Origin: Yamagishiella unicocca
Taxonomy: Eukaryota > Chlorophyta > Chlorophyceae > Chlamydomonadales > Volvocaceae
Length of the DNA stretch: 64,000 nucleotides
NCBI GenBank assembly: GCA_003116995.1
Contig: BDSL01000078.1
Coordinates: forward strand, 372,001 to 436,000
Direction: 5' to 3'
Part shown: in pieces, positions 33,459 to 46,400 of the stretch
How the letters are laid out: every line of letters begins with the position of its first letter
How positions within the stretch are numbered: the first letter of the stretch is position 1
Program-made: the position numbers and the translations under genes
The notes under the pieces: generated by a model
What the model was told of the DNA's origin: nothing
Databases searched by the model: none
The model's input: only the letters and a program-made list of their open reading frames with translations

Positions 33459-36400
33459 ATGCCAGTACGTGGTTCGGGAGTTGAGAAGTTAAACTGCAGT
33501 AGTGCAAATGTCCGTTGCCATTTCCACGTGGTGACCGAGCGAATTTCCAACCACCACTTGCTTCGCAGCCTGGCAATATTTTCGAGCTCAAGCGAGCTGG
33601 CGTTCATCATCAGCAGCTCGGTGGCAGCCGCGACCAGGTCGGACCCCAGCGTGCGAGGTGGCGCCCAGCCGGCGGTGCTGGAGGACTCCGGCTCGCTCTG
33701 GTCGAACCTGCAGCAGGTGTGGCTGCTGGGTCGGGAGGAACCGCCGCGTTAAGGAGCCTTGGCGGCGACTTCTTATTGGGCGGAGAGTTTGTTCGTTGGG
33801 CCTTTGCCGGGCGGGTGCTAAGCAAAAACGCGTAAGCTGGGCTGATAAAGAGCTACTCAAGCGCGGCCTGAGGATGCGGGCGCCATTGTTAGTAATGACT
33901 TCCGATGGTCTAAATTCCGAATTCCATCTCCTGGGAGCATCGCCCTCACGTGCTTATACATACCAACCCCGCTTCAGCGATCTGGACGTAAGCGATGCTC
34001 GCCTTTTTTGGCAGAGCGAAGTGCCTTTTTAGGACACCCGCGCTTGTATTGCACGACACGGCACCACGTCGCCCAGGCAATCATCCAGCCAGTCAGCCAG
34101 CCAGCCATGTCCACCCGAAGTCCCACCCTCACATAGCCATAGGTTGCGTCTGACCTCCAGCCCCCCTTCTGTCCGCGCCCATAGGCCTCGGGCAGCGAGC
34201 CCGTGTTGCTGACGTGCGAGGGAGACGCGGAGTCGCTTGGCTACATGTCGGCATCGGCCAACAGGGACGCCGGCGGCCACCCGAAGAAGGGCAAGGCGGC
34301 GCTGTTGTCGTCGCCCCCCGCGGCTACCGTTGCCGTGCGGCGGGGGGACCTCCTGGCGCTGCCCTTCTCCACTCGGGGCCGCCTGGTGGGCGCCCTGCTG
34401 GTGGGGTGGGGCGACAGGGAGTTCAGGGCCGCCGAGCCGGCAAAGGCGACGAAGACGAAGCGGAAGCAGCCGCAGCAGCTCCAGCCGCAGCAGCCGCGGG
34501 CCCAGCAGCTCAGCCGCGATGACGTGTGTGCGCTGGAGCGGATGGCCCGGTTCGTGCTGTACGGCATGTTTGCGCAGCCGGAACACGCCGCCTACCTTTC
34601 GCAGGTGGGTGGCTGGGGTTCATTTCTTGGTACATCAGGTCTAGGGCGGAGTGGGTGGGGTCGGCGCAGGCGCGCATACGGTATCGTGATCGAGTTTGTG
34701 GAAGGGCGACCACTGCACTGAACCCGCTGGCTCTTACCTCCTGCCCCTCCCTCCCCCCTCCCCCCTCCCCCCTCCTGAGACCCCAGGTCGCCGACGCCCT
34801 TGTGGCGCTGCAGCGCGCCTCCACCGTCCAGCAGCTCATGACGGCAGCGCTGGTGGCGGTGCGCGACCTGCTCTACTTCCGCACCTCCCTGGAGCTCAAC
34901 CCCGTGCTCGCAGTGGCGCACGGGCCCGGCTGCCCGGCGGCGCTCTTCGCGCTGCGCGACATGCCCCTCGCGCCCCCCTCAACATCCTCTCCCGGGGTTG
35001 GCGGCGGCAGGACGTTGTCCCGCGGCGAATTCGGGCGGCTGTCCGCCCCCCTGCGCTCAAGAACCTGCTCCGGCAGCCCCAGCCCCGTCAAGATCCACGC
35101 CAACAGCTGGGCCTGGCTGTCAGGCGGGAGCTGCCCGGAGCTGCGCACCAGCGTCCCCAGCCGCTGGTCGGCGGAGAAACCGCAGGTGCGTGTCGTACGA
35201 CATTGTGGGTATCACGTGGTCGACAGTGGTACGACATTAGATAGGTGGGTGGCTTATGCGGGGTGCAAGGCCTTACAGCTTACGCCTGGCGCCACCCCGT
35301 TGTCACCCCCCCACCCCCACCCCGTTGTCACCCCCCCACCCCCACCCCGTTGTCACCCCCCCACCCCCACCCCGTTGTCACCCCCCCACCCCACCCCGTT
35401 GTCACCCCCCCACCCCCACCCCGTTGTCACCCCCCCACCCCCACCCCGTTGTCACCCCCCCACCCCCACCCCGTTGTCACCCCCCCCCCCACCCCGTTGT
35501 CACCCCCCCACCCCCACCCCGTTGTCACCCCCCCACCCCCACCCCGTTGTCACCCCCCCACCCCCACCCCGTTGTCACCCCCCACCCCACCCCGTTGTCA
35601 CCCCCCCCCCCACCCCGTTGTCACCCCCCCCCCCACCCCGTTGTCACCCCCCCCCCCCCCCGTTGTCACCCCCCACCCCCACCCCGTTGTCACCCCCCCA
35701 CCCCCACCCCGTTGTCACCCCACCCCCACCCGCCTGCACACCGGGAGGCGCAGGTGCGAGCCATCAGCGCCCCCCTCAGCCATACACTGCTGCTGGAGGC
35801 CGTACGGCACAAGGGCCGCTGCTCCTTCGAAGCGCTCGCCTGGCCGCCGCAGCCCCTGCCCGACCGGGACCAGCAGCTGGGCACTGGCAGCTCCCGAACC
35901 CCCACCGCCATGCCCAGCCGCTTCACCACCCAAATCGTTCCGGACGCCGCGGCACTGGTGCTAGACGCAACGGCGCCCTGCGGCGACGTGCAGCTGTGCG
36001 GCCGGCTGGCGGGGATGCTGCGGGTTGGGTCGCTGGTGCTGTGCATGGAGCCGCCGCCCACGGCGCCGGCTCCGTCTCCCATGTTGGCGGGACGTGGCGG
36101 CGGCAATGGCCGGCAGCAGCGGCAGCGCGCCGATGCGGCCCCCGGGCAAGAGGCGCCCCGGATGTACTCGGGGCTTCTGGACTCCCCCTCACCGCCCGGG
36201 GGTCCCGCTCCGGGCACCCTGGCATCCGGCACCGGCAGCGGCCACAACTTCAGCTCGCGTCGCCTGACGTCATGCCTCGAGGACGAACTGCAGCTGGAAG
36301 CCAACGACGCCGAGCCCGGCCAGCAGCCCAAGCCAAGCCGGGTAGCCACCTGCCCGCCTGCTTTGCTGCAGGCCGTTCCGGTCCCGCAGATGGGTGTGTA

Positions 36401-38564
36401 CGCCATAAGCGCAGAGGTGCTGCCGGTCCGGGTGCTGCAGGTGGGTGGCTGGGTGGGTGCCTGGCTGGGTGGGTGCCTGGCTGCTGGTTGGGTGTCTGGC
36501 TGGGTGGCTGACAGAGTGTGTGGCTTGGTTGCCGGAAGTAGCAGGGGCGGTGTCCCAGGGCCCTGGGAATCGTTTCCGTCTTTGTTTTCCACAGGATGTT
36601 GCCCCTCATACGTTTGTTTCTGCCCGCGACTGCTGGCTCACAGGCCTTGTCTTCGGAGCTGGAGGCCCTACTGCGGGTGAGCCCGGGGCGGGGCCCGGGA
36701 TGCATTTGTGTGTGTGTGCGCAGGCGGGAGGATCCAGCATCAGCATCAGGATCACCCGTCATCCTTCACCCTTCACCCTCCAATCCTCAACACCCTTCAA
36801 CCTCGCCCTCATGGCTGCCCATCCTCCCCTCCTCTCTCCTCCGCCCGCCCCGCACTCTCGCTCCCACAGCTGGTGCTGGGCAGCTGCCATCACGTGCTGG
36901 GCGGCAGGCTGGCCGCCGAGTGGGAGACCTTGCGGGCCCCGCTGCTGGGGCTCGGCCAGGACTCGCAGCCGGCAACCGGCTGCCCCGGTCTCATCCGGCC
37001 CGCCTCCCCCATGCCCACCCGACCCAACCTGCGCCAGTCCCTCTCCGACAGCTCCCTCGCGCCCGGATACCGCCGTGCCAACCCCGCCGTCCCTGGCGGC
37101 GGCGAGGGGAGCACCGCGCACGTCGCTGCAGCCCGCCAAGCCATTCCTGGCTGCGAGCAAGTCACTGCCGGTGCGGAGGAGGCGCCGCAGCAGCGGCTGC
37201 AGGGAGCTCGCGCAGTGTCGCCCCCCGTGGGCCTGGGTCTGAGCCTGTTCAAGGGCACCCGGATGCAGTCCGCGCGCCGCTTCCTCGTCTCACGCTTCGC
37301 CGCAAGCGCCCTGACCTCCGCCTCGCCGCCCGGCTCCAGCACCGGCTCCCTGGCGGCGCAGCTGCCCCCGCCCTCCCCCCCGGCGGTGCAGGAGGCCGCA
37401 CCGCATGTGGGTGCGGTCCTCACCGGCGTCAGCGAGCAGGGTGTAGGCCGCAGCGGCCGTCTGACGCTCAGCCCCGGCACCAGCACCAGCGGCGACTCCG
37501 CGATGGACCTGTCCACCATGTCATCACTCGACCTGAGCCAGGAAGACGGACAGGGCGGGGGGGCGGCGGCGGGCTGGAACCCCCTCCTGACGCTCGACCC
37601 AACCACCGTCCAGCTGCTGTCGACGACGACGAACCAGGGTGGGTGCGCGGGGGGATGGCGCCGCGCGTGTATTTTCAGCGGCGAGGACGCGTACGGTGCT
37701 TGCGGTGAGGACACGTGGGCGGGGACAGCTTTGCGTTGCTGGTGTGGCTCGGTGTGCTGGTCGTTGCCTTGCGCTGACGAGCAGGCGGTGAGTTGGTTTG
37801 CACTCAGCCTCCATGGGCTGGCTGGCGGCTTCGTCGGTGCGGTGTGCAGTCGCCGCTACTCGCCGTACTCATCTACCCGGCTGCCGTACCTATCTGCTCC
37901 CTCCCCCGCCGGCCGGTGCGCTGCCTGCCCTCCCAGCTGCTCCAGGTGAAGACATCGCCCCCCTCCTGGTACCCCGGACGCTCCGCGGCATATCTCAGGC
38001 GATCTTCAACACCACTCCCACCCTCGTGTTTGAGGTGTGCCGGGTTGCGCGCGACCCAGCAGCAGCCGGGTGCACGCGACCCCAGCAGCAGGCGGCCGGG
38101 GCACTGGCTCCGACACCCCATGACTGCGAGCTGCCCCCCCAGGCGTGGAGGCACGGGGCTGCCAAGCGAGGTGGCCGGCCTGGGTGCCCACCTCCTGACT
38201 CCCCTCGGCTGCCAGCTGCAACATGCATGGAACACCCATCCAGTCGTCCTCCCCGTGCGTGCCTTCCACTGCCGTACAACGCAACCCTCTCCCCCCCCCT
38301 CGCAGCCCGTGGCCAGTGTGTCCCCCCTGGCCCTGCTGGTGGACACGCTGGCGGCCAGTCTGCATGTGGCGGCGGCGGTGCTGCCGGGGGGCGCCGCAGC
38401 CGCCGGAGGGGGCGGTGTGCCGTTGCCGCAGCACATGACCCTGCAGGGGGCATGTGCGGGCGGCCCGACCGGGTGAGTGCCGGGAGCAGCAACGGGCACA
38501 CCGCACCTGTTAGGACACAGACGCGCATCATCGAGCCTCCGTTTCCCTCCCCTCCCGGCCGTCC

Positions 38565-38618
<54 letters not shown>

Positions 38619-41600
38619 CTATCTGTCCGTCTATCTGTCTGTCTGCGGGCTCACAATCACAGCCGTGTGCATGACCACACGTCCGGTCCTGTTCTGGGCG
38701 GCACGCCGCCCAGCCGCCCATGCGGTCGCCACCATCACCATTACCACCACCACCACCAGTATCACCGCCCACCTCCTCAACACCACCCAGCAGAAACGGC
38801 CCTTCCAGCTCCAGCTCCACCTCCGTGGCGGCAAGGGCGCTGCCGTACAGGTCAGACCTCAAGGCGCTCAAGGTACGTGCGTGCGTACACGGCGACCCAT
38901 GGGTCGAATCAGCGGCTCCGCGACACATCATTGACTCATGTGCACCTCGCTTGCCCACGCGCCAACCAACACCCGGACATCACGTGAGCCCATGTGGTTT
39001 ACCTCGATCATGTGGTTTACCTTTACGCGAACACACGCGGCGGGCCCCCTCCACCGAGATGGCCCCGGTCCCTACCCGGCAGCTTACACACCACCCACCG
39101 CAACCCACATGCGTGCCCCCCCTCCCTCCGTTACAGCTGCTGGAGACCCTGGGCCGCGGCGGGCAGGGCGTGGTGTTGCGTGGCTGCTGGGGGGGCCTGC
39201 AGGCGGCCGTCAAGTGCATTGTGCAGCCCTCTAGCGGGCAGCCGCCGCACCAGCAGACGAGCAACAACAACAACGACAACAACAACAACAACAATAACAA
39301 CATCGGCGGCGGCGGTGGCAGCGGCGGTGGCAGCGGCGGTGGCAGCGGCGGTGGCGGCGGCGGCTCGGCCAGCAAGGGTGCTGGCGCTGCTGATGCGCGG
39401 AGTCCTTGCGGCGGCGGGCCGGTCCAGGAGCAGCAGGGCTCCGTTAATGTGCGTGTGGGCGGGCAGGCAGGCAGCTGGGGACGGGGAAGCTGCTGACAGT
39501 CGTTGTGTAGGTGTGTCATTTATTACAGCACAAGCCGAGGAATGTGCATCTGTGGTTATTTATTCGTATGTTTTGCGTCGGGCTGGAGGGGGACTGCACC
39601 CAGCGACACAGCTCCATCTCCCGTCGGGCCGCGTCAACCGGGTGAGTGATGCCCACACACCCGCCTACCTGCTGCTGACGTCAGCCCCCGCCGCCCTTGT
39701 CCCTCACCTCCCCAGCAGGGCAAGAGGCGGCTGCTCCGTTGCGCCTGGGAGCTGGCGGTCACACCCACGTTGTCGCACCCGAACATCGTGCAGGTGGGCG
39801 GGTGGGGGGGAACCGACCTTATCTGACGGGACAGTCATCGGCCCGCCTCCCCGCCGCGACGTGTATGCAGGCGGGACCCCACAGCCCCAACTTACATACC
39901 GAAGCCCTTTCTGCTGTTGTGCGGATAGCGCTCTGGAGGGAGCTCACATCGGTGACGTCACCTGTCCCATAATATTGTTTATGTGCACCCTCTTAAAGGG
40001 GCATGTATCCGCGCACTTTCGGCGGCAATACCGGGCCGCGCCGCAGTACGGCACTCAACCCGAGGTGGCGGCCTCCCCCCAACCCGCCTGCTGCCACCTC
40101 CCCTACCTGCCTGCTGCATCTCATCCCATCCCTCCTGCCCCCGCGCCCTCGCCACTACCCCGCCACTCCTGACCCCGACCGGGTTTCGAACACACACACG
40201 CAGGCGTACGCGGTTTTCACGGACACGGCGATCATCCGCGTGACGGAGGGGTGAGGGATGGAGGGGGGTCCAGGGAGGGAGGGAGGCTTAGGGATGGGGG
40301 TCCAGGGAGGGATGGGCCAGTGCCGGGGATTCCTCCTCTTTCCTGTTTCCTCTGTACCCCCCTCTTACCCCATTCGTCCCGCCTCCCCGTACCCGCAGGC
40401 GGCCCTCCACCCGCTCCCACCTCGCCACCCACCCGCAGCCCGAGGGGCCCACACACCTGCGCATCGTGCACGGCAACGACCAGATCCTCAAGGGCCTCGG
40501 ACATGCGGGTGAGCGGGGCTATCCATATGTCTATCCATGTGCCTACCTGTTTATCTACCTGTCTATCTATCTGTCTGTCTATCTGCCTATCACGTCTGTC
40601 TATCTACCTGTGTGCCTACCTGTCTATCTACCTGTCTGTCGGTGGCTGGTTGAGCTGGTTGCTTGGTAGCTAGGTGATATGAGGCGGCCGGTGGCCGGCG
40701 GACGGAGTTGCTGATTGCTTGGCTGGGCCCGACTGTCATTTCTGGGCAGGGCCTGAACTGTTGTTTGGTGGGATTAACGACCGCATTCATCCGCCGCCAC
40801 CAGCCGCCAGCAGTCGTCCACCTGACTGGAGCCGCCCCTGACTTCCCCTTTACTGACCCCCCCTACGTGTTGGTTCGCAGTGCCGCTGTACAGCGTCCTG
40901 TGCCTCGAGGTGCGGCTCGCGGCTGTTAGGCAAGGAGGCCGTCATGGCAGCAGCAGGACCCGCACTGAGGCCGCTGTAGCTGCACTACCTGCTGTTCCCG
41001 CTGCTGCTGCTGCTGCTGCCGCTGCCCGGCGCTAAGCTGCACCTCCTGCCACCATGCAGCCGACAAGTGGCCCAACCTCAGATCGCCCCTACCCTTATTT
41101 CATGCATTGACTCCCCCTCCCCGCTTCCTTTCCACTGCTGCCCAGTTCTGCGACGCCGGCACACTGCTGTCCGAGTGCAAGGCGGGCGCGTTCCGAACCC
41201 AGACGCCCCAGGCGGCGGACAGCGACTGCGCCGCGGCCTCACCGCCCGGCCGGGCAGCGAGGCCGCTACCTGGGACGAAGCGGCTCGAAACTGGTGCTGT
41301 GGCGGCGGCGGCTTGGACGTCTCGTCCCTCCCTGGTGTCCCTGTACACCAGCCTGCTCGAGGTGGCTCTGGCGCTGAGGCACCTGGAGTCCCGCCGCCTG
41401 GTGCACGGAGGTGCGTGTGTGTGCGGCTTTGTTGTGCCGTACGTGCGGTTAGCTGATCTGGGTGGTTGGCTAGGCCGGTGGCTGGGCCGCCGTGGTTTGC
41501 TTGGTGGTGCTAGCTGCCGCTGCTGCTGCCCTGCCTGTCCCGCCAATGGGTAGGCCTCCCAACCGGCTGCTGCCCCTGGCGCGCTCGCTGCATTCATTCA

Positions 41601-43444
41601 ACATCTAATCCCTCGCCACAACCACCGCCACCGCCACCGCTGCTCCCCTCCTGCCCGTCAGACCTCAAGCCCGCCAACGTGTTGCTCAAGAGCAGCAGCC
41701 GCGACCCGCGGGGGTGGACGTGCAAGGTACGACAGTCAGTGCTGCCTGCGTGCGTGCACACACCGTACGTATGCCCCTACGTATGCCCCTACGTACGTCG
41801 CCGTACGTACCGTACGCCGCTGCTCGTCATCATCACGTGCGCTGTGCCACGTCACATCTCGCAGCTGCGGTCGGGCCTGCAGCACCACTCCTCTTGGGCC
41901 TTACCCCCCCACCCCCGCCCCCCACCCCACGTCGCCCAACCTCGTACACACAGCTGAGCGACTTCGGTTGCGCCCGACTGCTGACGGAGGCGGAGCTCGC
42001 GGCCGGGGGCGTACGACAGTCACACCCGTCCGGCACATTGCCGTATATGGCGCCCGGTGAGTTTCGTTTGTTTGGTGGCGGCATTGCGTAGGCAGGAGGG
42101 TAACGCGGGCGAGACGGACAAGCACCGCCGCTAAAAGCCCTTGCTTGCCTGGCGACTGCTGGAGATACAGTTGGCCGTGCGCGTTCGGTCGTGTGCCCCT
42201 GCGGGCTGCCAACCCGGCGACACGCACGTCCTGAGTTTGCTTTGTTTCTTGTTTTTCGCGCAGAGCTGCTGGTCGCTGAAGGGCTGCAGGGCTTCCATAG
42301 TGACATCTACGCCTTCGGAATAATGATGTGAGAGACCAGGGCACGCGGGGGCCTTATGGTTATCTGCATAGGGAGCCTAGGATCGCAGGCTGTTGGGTAA
42401 CACCCGTGACCGTATGTATGCCCCTGTGTGACCATGACTGATGAAACCGGCGTGCGGGCAGTGATCTCACGGTGCATGGCACGACAGACACGCCGGCACC
42501 CGCATGGCGATGATCAGGCGCCTAATTAAGCTCGGGCTGCCCGCCGATGGTGCCCAGGTGGGAGCTGCTGTACGGGACGCAGCCGTACGTCGGAATGGAT
42601 CCTGCCACGCTGCCGGCGCTGGTCGTACGACAGGGAATGCGGCCCGCATTCGACTGGCAGGCGCCCCCCGACTACATGTACGTCATGGCGGGCGGCGGGC
42701 GGCAAGGCGCCCCTGGCTAGCTAGCTAGGCCCCCCGGCGCGTGTAGGCAGGCTTTGCGGCTAGGCGAAACGCTATAGGCATTATTTAATTCCTCTGCGTG
42801 CGTGCGCGTCCGCTGCACTTTGTTGGCCGCCCTGCCCCCCTCGTGCGGCACCCCGCGGCGTCAGATGGACACACGGGGGCAGATTCTTGCGGGGTGACCA
42901 CCCTAGGCGGCGAGGCTGACCCCTCCCATCCGCCAGTCCCAGCTACTGACGCTGCACGCCGTACGTCCCATCCCATCCTTCGGTAGCTGCCCCAGCCGCC
43001 ACCTACCTCAGCCCCGCCCACCTCCCCCCCACTCACCTCCCCCCCGCCCGCCCGCAGCACCCTGGCCTCCCAGTGCTGGTCCCGACTGCCCGTCGCTCGG
43101 CCCAGCGCCGCGCAGGTGGTGGAGAGGCTGCAGGTAGGGCTGGACCGGCGGGCCGGGTGCGGAGGGAGGGAAGGAGGGAGGCAGGGACGGGAGCCCGGTT
43201 GCCCGGATGGGTGATGACGGGTTTGGGTGGTCTGGGCTTGAAACCCCGAACTGCTCAAACGTTGTGTGATGTGATGTGGTGAGGTGTGATGCCTAGCATT
43301 GTGTACCCACATCGCCTACCTCACCGCATATAAATGCGCCAGCAAGCGCTAGTTCAAAGCTGATGAGCTAGCCCGAACGCGCGCCATCCGCCTCCGCCTC
43401 CGCCTCCACAGGGGATCCTGACACGGGCCAAGGCGGCGGCCTGA
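33459..43444 (+). CDS. GAF-like/protein kinase, TKL (Raf-like) type
   Basis: 21 exons: 33459-33716, 34185-34604, 34787-35185, 35754-36440, 36644-36676, 36870-37638, 37946-38034, 38306-38472, 38791-38872, 39137-39448, 39716-39793, 40204-40250, 40399-40508, 40881-40909, 41146-41410, 41662-41726, 41954-42056, 42264-42327, 42558-42677, 43058-43133, 43412-43444; about 1401 residues. Residues about 87-226 resemble a GAF domain (RGRLVGALLVGWGDREF, ERMARFVLYGM). The kinase domain starts at about 969: glycine loop GRGGQGVV, AAVKCIV (Lys994), WELAVTPTLSHPNIV, HGDLKPANVLL (catalytic Asp1249), LSDFGCAR (Asp1273), PYMAPELL, SDIYAFGIMMWELL and SQCWSRLPVARPSAAQVVER. Arg of HRD is Gly. Between the Lys strand and helix C lies an Asn run and a Gly/Ser run. 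Likely a signal-responsive Ser/Thr kinase; the ligand is unknown. The first exon and the joins across 37639-38790 are the least certain. Confidence 0.87.
35292..35730 (+). repeat. 25-bp minisatellite, 18 copies
   Basis: Eighteen copies of a C-rich unit built on CCCCGTTGTCACCCCCCC, mostly 25 bp with small length changes in the C runs. It fills most of intron 3 of the kinase gene (35186-35753) and runs up to the acceptor region. It is open in several frames and gives false proline-rich proteins. Confidence 0.95.
38562..38643 (+). repeat. (GTCT)n microsatellite
   Basis: A tract of about 20 GTCT units with a few CCGT and ATCT changes in an intron of the kinase gene (38473-38790). Confidence 0.95.
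39258..39366 (+). repeat. Coding AAC and GGC triplet repeats
   Basis: Inside the kinase exon 39137-39448: AAC/AAT codons encode about 12 Asn with one Asp, followed by GGC/GGT/AGC codons encoding a Gly/Ser tract. They fall between the glycine loop/Lys strand and helix C of the kinase, where a loop can absorb an insert. Confidence 0.9.
40528..40643 (+). repeat. Degenerate CTAC/CTGT tetranucleotide tract
   Basis: Imperfect repeats of TCTATCTACCTGT-like units in the kinase intron 40509-40880. Confidence 0.85.
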
Positions 43445-46400
43445 TTGAGGCGATGCGGCGGCGAGCGAGGCAGTCATCACCTCCCTGGCAGCTGTGGGTA
43501 GCTGTACGGCGTTCGTTGCGGATTGGGTCCCCGTCGCGCGCAGCGATGCATGCCGCGACATGTGCGAGACCGGCCTCTGCTCTTACGTGAAATTGCTGGT
43601 CAGCAGACAGCCTGGAGATGTCCTAGTTCATGCCAATTTGCTGCGGGTCGTCGTCGTCATCGTCGTTATCATCATCTCACCTGGGTCGCTACCCGAGCCG
43701 TCGTGGACCGACGTGTTGCTGGTTGAATGGTTGGCCGACGCTGTTCGGAGTGAGGGCAATTCGTTGATGAAATACATTCATGCATGAAAAAGTGATTCAT
43801 GACTTACCAGTGCAAGGGCACCAAGGGCCCACGGGTATGAAAAGGAAGACCGTACGAAGGGGTGTGGCTCGCGGCGGGCTGGTCCGAAAAATTTAAGGGC
43901 GCTAAGTTCACTCACTTTTCTGCTGCAATTCTCCAAGAGCGAACGAACGATATAAATGTCACGCACATGGATCGATGGGGAGATGGGCGGAAGGGCTGCG
44001 GTTTGGGGGTTGGATGAAGGAGGGGCGGCACGAGGACGCAGTGCGCTGCTGCGCTAGTCGCCTGGGTGGTCACGCAAGTACTGGCTGGCTCGATAGGGCA
44101 GCATGCGAGAGTTTCCGTTTTTACTGCATGTCCCCTTCCCCATTGCCGGGTTGGCGGGAGACAGGAGTTCACAATTGCCGGGGGTGATGACAGTGCGGGT
44201 GGGCGGCGGCGGCCGCCTGTCGATCTGTCGCCCGAGGCTTCATTACACACAGCCAGTCGAGGCTTGACTTCTGCCACTGGTGTCCGTTCCTGAGCTGGTG
44301 TCATCATCGCCATCTAGGTACATATGCATACAACCACCCACTGGGGCCGTTTTGGGGTTTGGTGATTGTTTGTTTCGGGACGGTCATCACTGCCGAGCGT
44401 TGTTGTTGTGACGGCTACAGTGCCGAGTGTGTTTAGATCTCTGCGCGTAGCGTTCGTGTTGCCGCCGTGCTTGTGATGCTTACTTAGCTGCACTCGTGAC
44501 TTGCCTCATTCGTTCCGTGACGCCTGCGCCTGCTGTCGCAATGTGTGCTTGCCAGCGGGCGCCGGTTGCTGTGTGTGCGTGCGCTCTACCTGAGCTGCCT
44601 GTCCGTCTGCTGCTGCCTGCCTGCCTAGCTTCGGTGTGGTCGGCACACACAGCGGGAGCAGCAGTGGCACAGATCCCTGTTCTGTTGTTACTTGGCATAA
44701 ACGAAGGCACCAGGATTTACACTGCTATGTGTTTTTTGGTTGGGAGCGTACGGAGCCCGTTGTACCTATGAAGGCTTCCGCATCCCTTTTTCCTCATAAC
44801 TGAAGTTGGGAAGACTCGATTGGAGATTTTGCAGAAAGTTTGGGCGCTGCTGCTTGCTGCTGGTGATGGTGCACGTGTGGGCCCAATAAGTTATGCTGCT
44901 ACACGTCGGCGGTCGGACGGACTGGCGCCGTTGACCTGTGTGTGGCCAAATGAATTGCTCGGGCGCCTTTGGCAGCAGCCCGCTGTGCCAAATGTGCGGC
45001 CACAAGCAGTGCGGCTCGCTGGCTACGTGCGCTGGCCAGGCGTGCGGTGTGGTGAGGTGGTGGGGCTGGTGGCGCGCGCCATCCATAATGTGAGGGACGG
45101 TGGACGATAGGAACACAGCAGCTGGAAGCGAGTCGGCCCGATTGCGGATTGCTGCTGTTTGAATCAATCCATGGCACTATCTGACAGCAGTAGTGGGATA
45201 AGGAAGTGCGTGAGCGCGACCGAAATGGTGAGTAGCCACTGCCCACGGACATGAATGGATACCTCACGACGTGCATACGCTTGTGCACACTGCGAGTGAC
45301 GGGGCCGAGGTAGCTAGAGACGCGTACTTATGTGGTTAAGCCGGGCCATCTGTCCTTCATTCGGGTTGAGCGATGTCGCCGTCGTGTGTGTTACTAATGA
45401 TAGATGCCACGTGTGCGAGCCCTTACTTGGTTGCGCGCGTCTACCCCTCGTGGCGGTGGCTGCCCCGGTCTGGATGGAACAACTGCATTAATATTTGCAG
45501 TAGCACGGAGCTATTTTCGTAGAATGTGTCGCGCTTACACATTCAGGCACGTGCTGAGATGCCGAACTCTTGTATCTGCGATGTATAGATGCTTGCGCGG
45601 TGTTTTTCGCGCGCGTTACATGGAAGCTAAGAAAGCTGAAAGGGCATAGAGGCTCAAGAGCTGGGCACGCCTGTATGCGGTGGCGGCAGCGAGTTGTCAG
45701 CTATGTGGCGTAGGTCGACTACGAACTGAATTAATGCTACATATACTTTGCGAGTTTGCGCCCACCGTGGGCCATTTACACTCTAGCTACATGCTTACAC
45801 GCAAGCTCCTCGGCTGCTGCGTTAGAGGGCTGCCAATTAAACAATCACGTAGGGATGGTGCCGTTGGGCAGGACGAGCGAGGCTGTTGCTAAATACTACT
45901 ATTCAACTAGGGCACGGCTCTGACGCCATAAAGGGATAGTTAAGTATGGGTGCATGCGGGGGGATGGTTGCTTGGTCGATTTTGCACCCATTCTTGCTAG
46001 CAGGGGTGCCCGGTCGTCCAGTGCAGACGTTTTCCCGGTGGATCCCTTTATGTTACCTTGAATCTTTTTACTTATTAGTTGTGGAGTACTTGTTAGTTCC
46101 GGGCCATCGCTCGCATGAGTTCGTTGCCGGCCGGCTACACTGTCATCGTGCACAGCACTCGTCCATTTTGTTCCTGGGCTACATGCATCCGACGAGCCGT
46201 TTGCTCGTTCTGCGGGTGCTTCTGCGCGGAACATGTAGCAGATGCCGCGGCAGCCTGTTGTAAGCAATTACATGCTTTAAGCGGGGGAGGGAGGGACTCC
46301 GCATTCCTGCATGCGTGTGAACCACGCGGTGCGGTGCACGCGCCCCCGTGGTTCACGTGGTGCATGCGCGCGCCCGCCAACAAGGCCGCCCGCCATTGGT

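Noticed and set aside
35245..35964. Proline/histidine-rich frames (HPHPVVTPPP repeats) as a protein
   Set aside because: They are translations of the 25-bp intronic minisatellite; flanking exons join in phase with a CAG|GTGCGT donor and a GCAG acceptor.
46317..46356. 10-bp inverted repeat as a histone-type or intrinsic terminator
   Set aside because: The loop is about 20 nt, it is far from any gene end, and no known terminator motif accompanies it.
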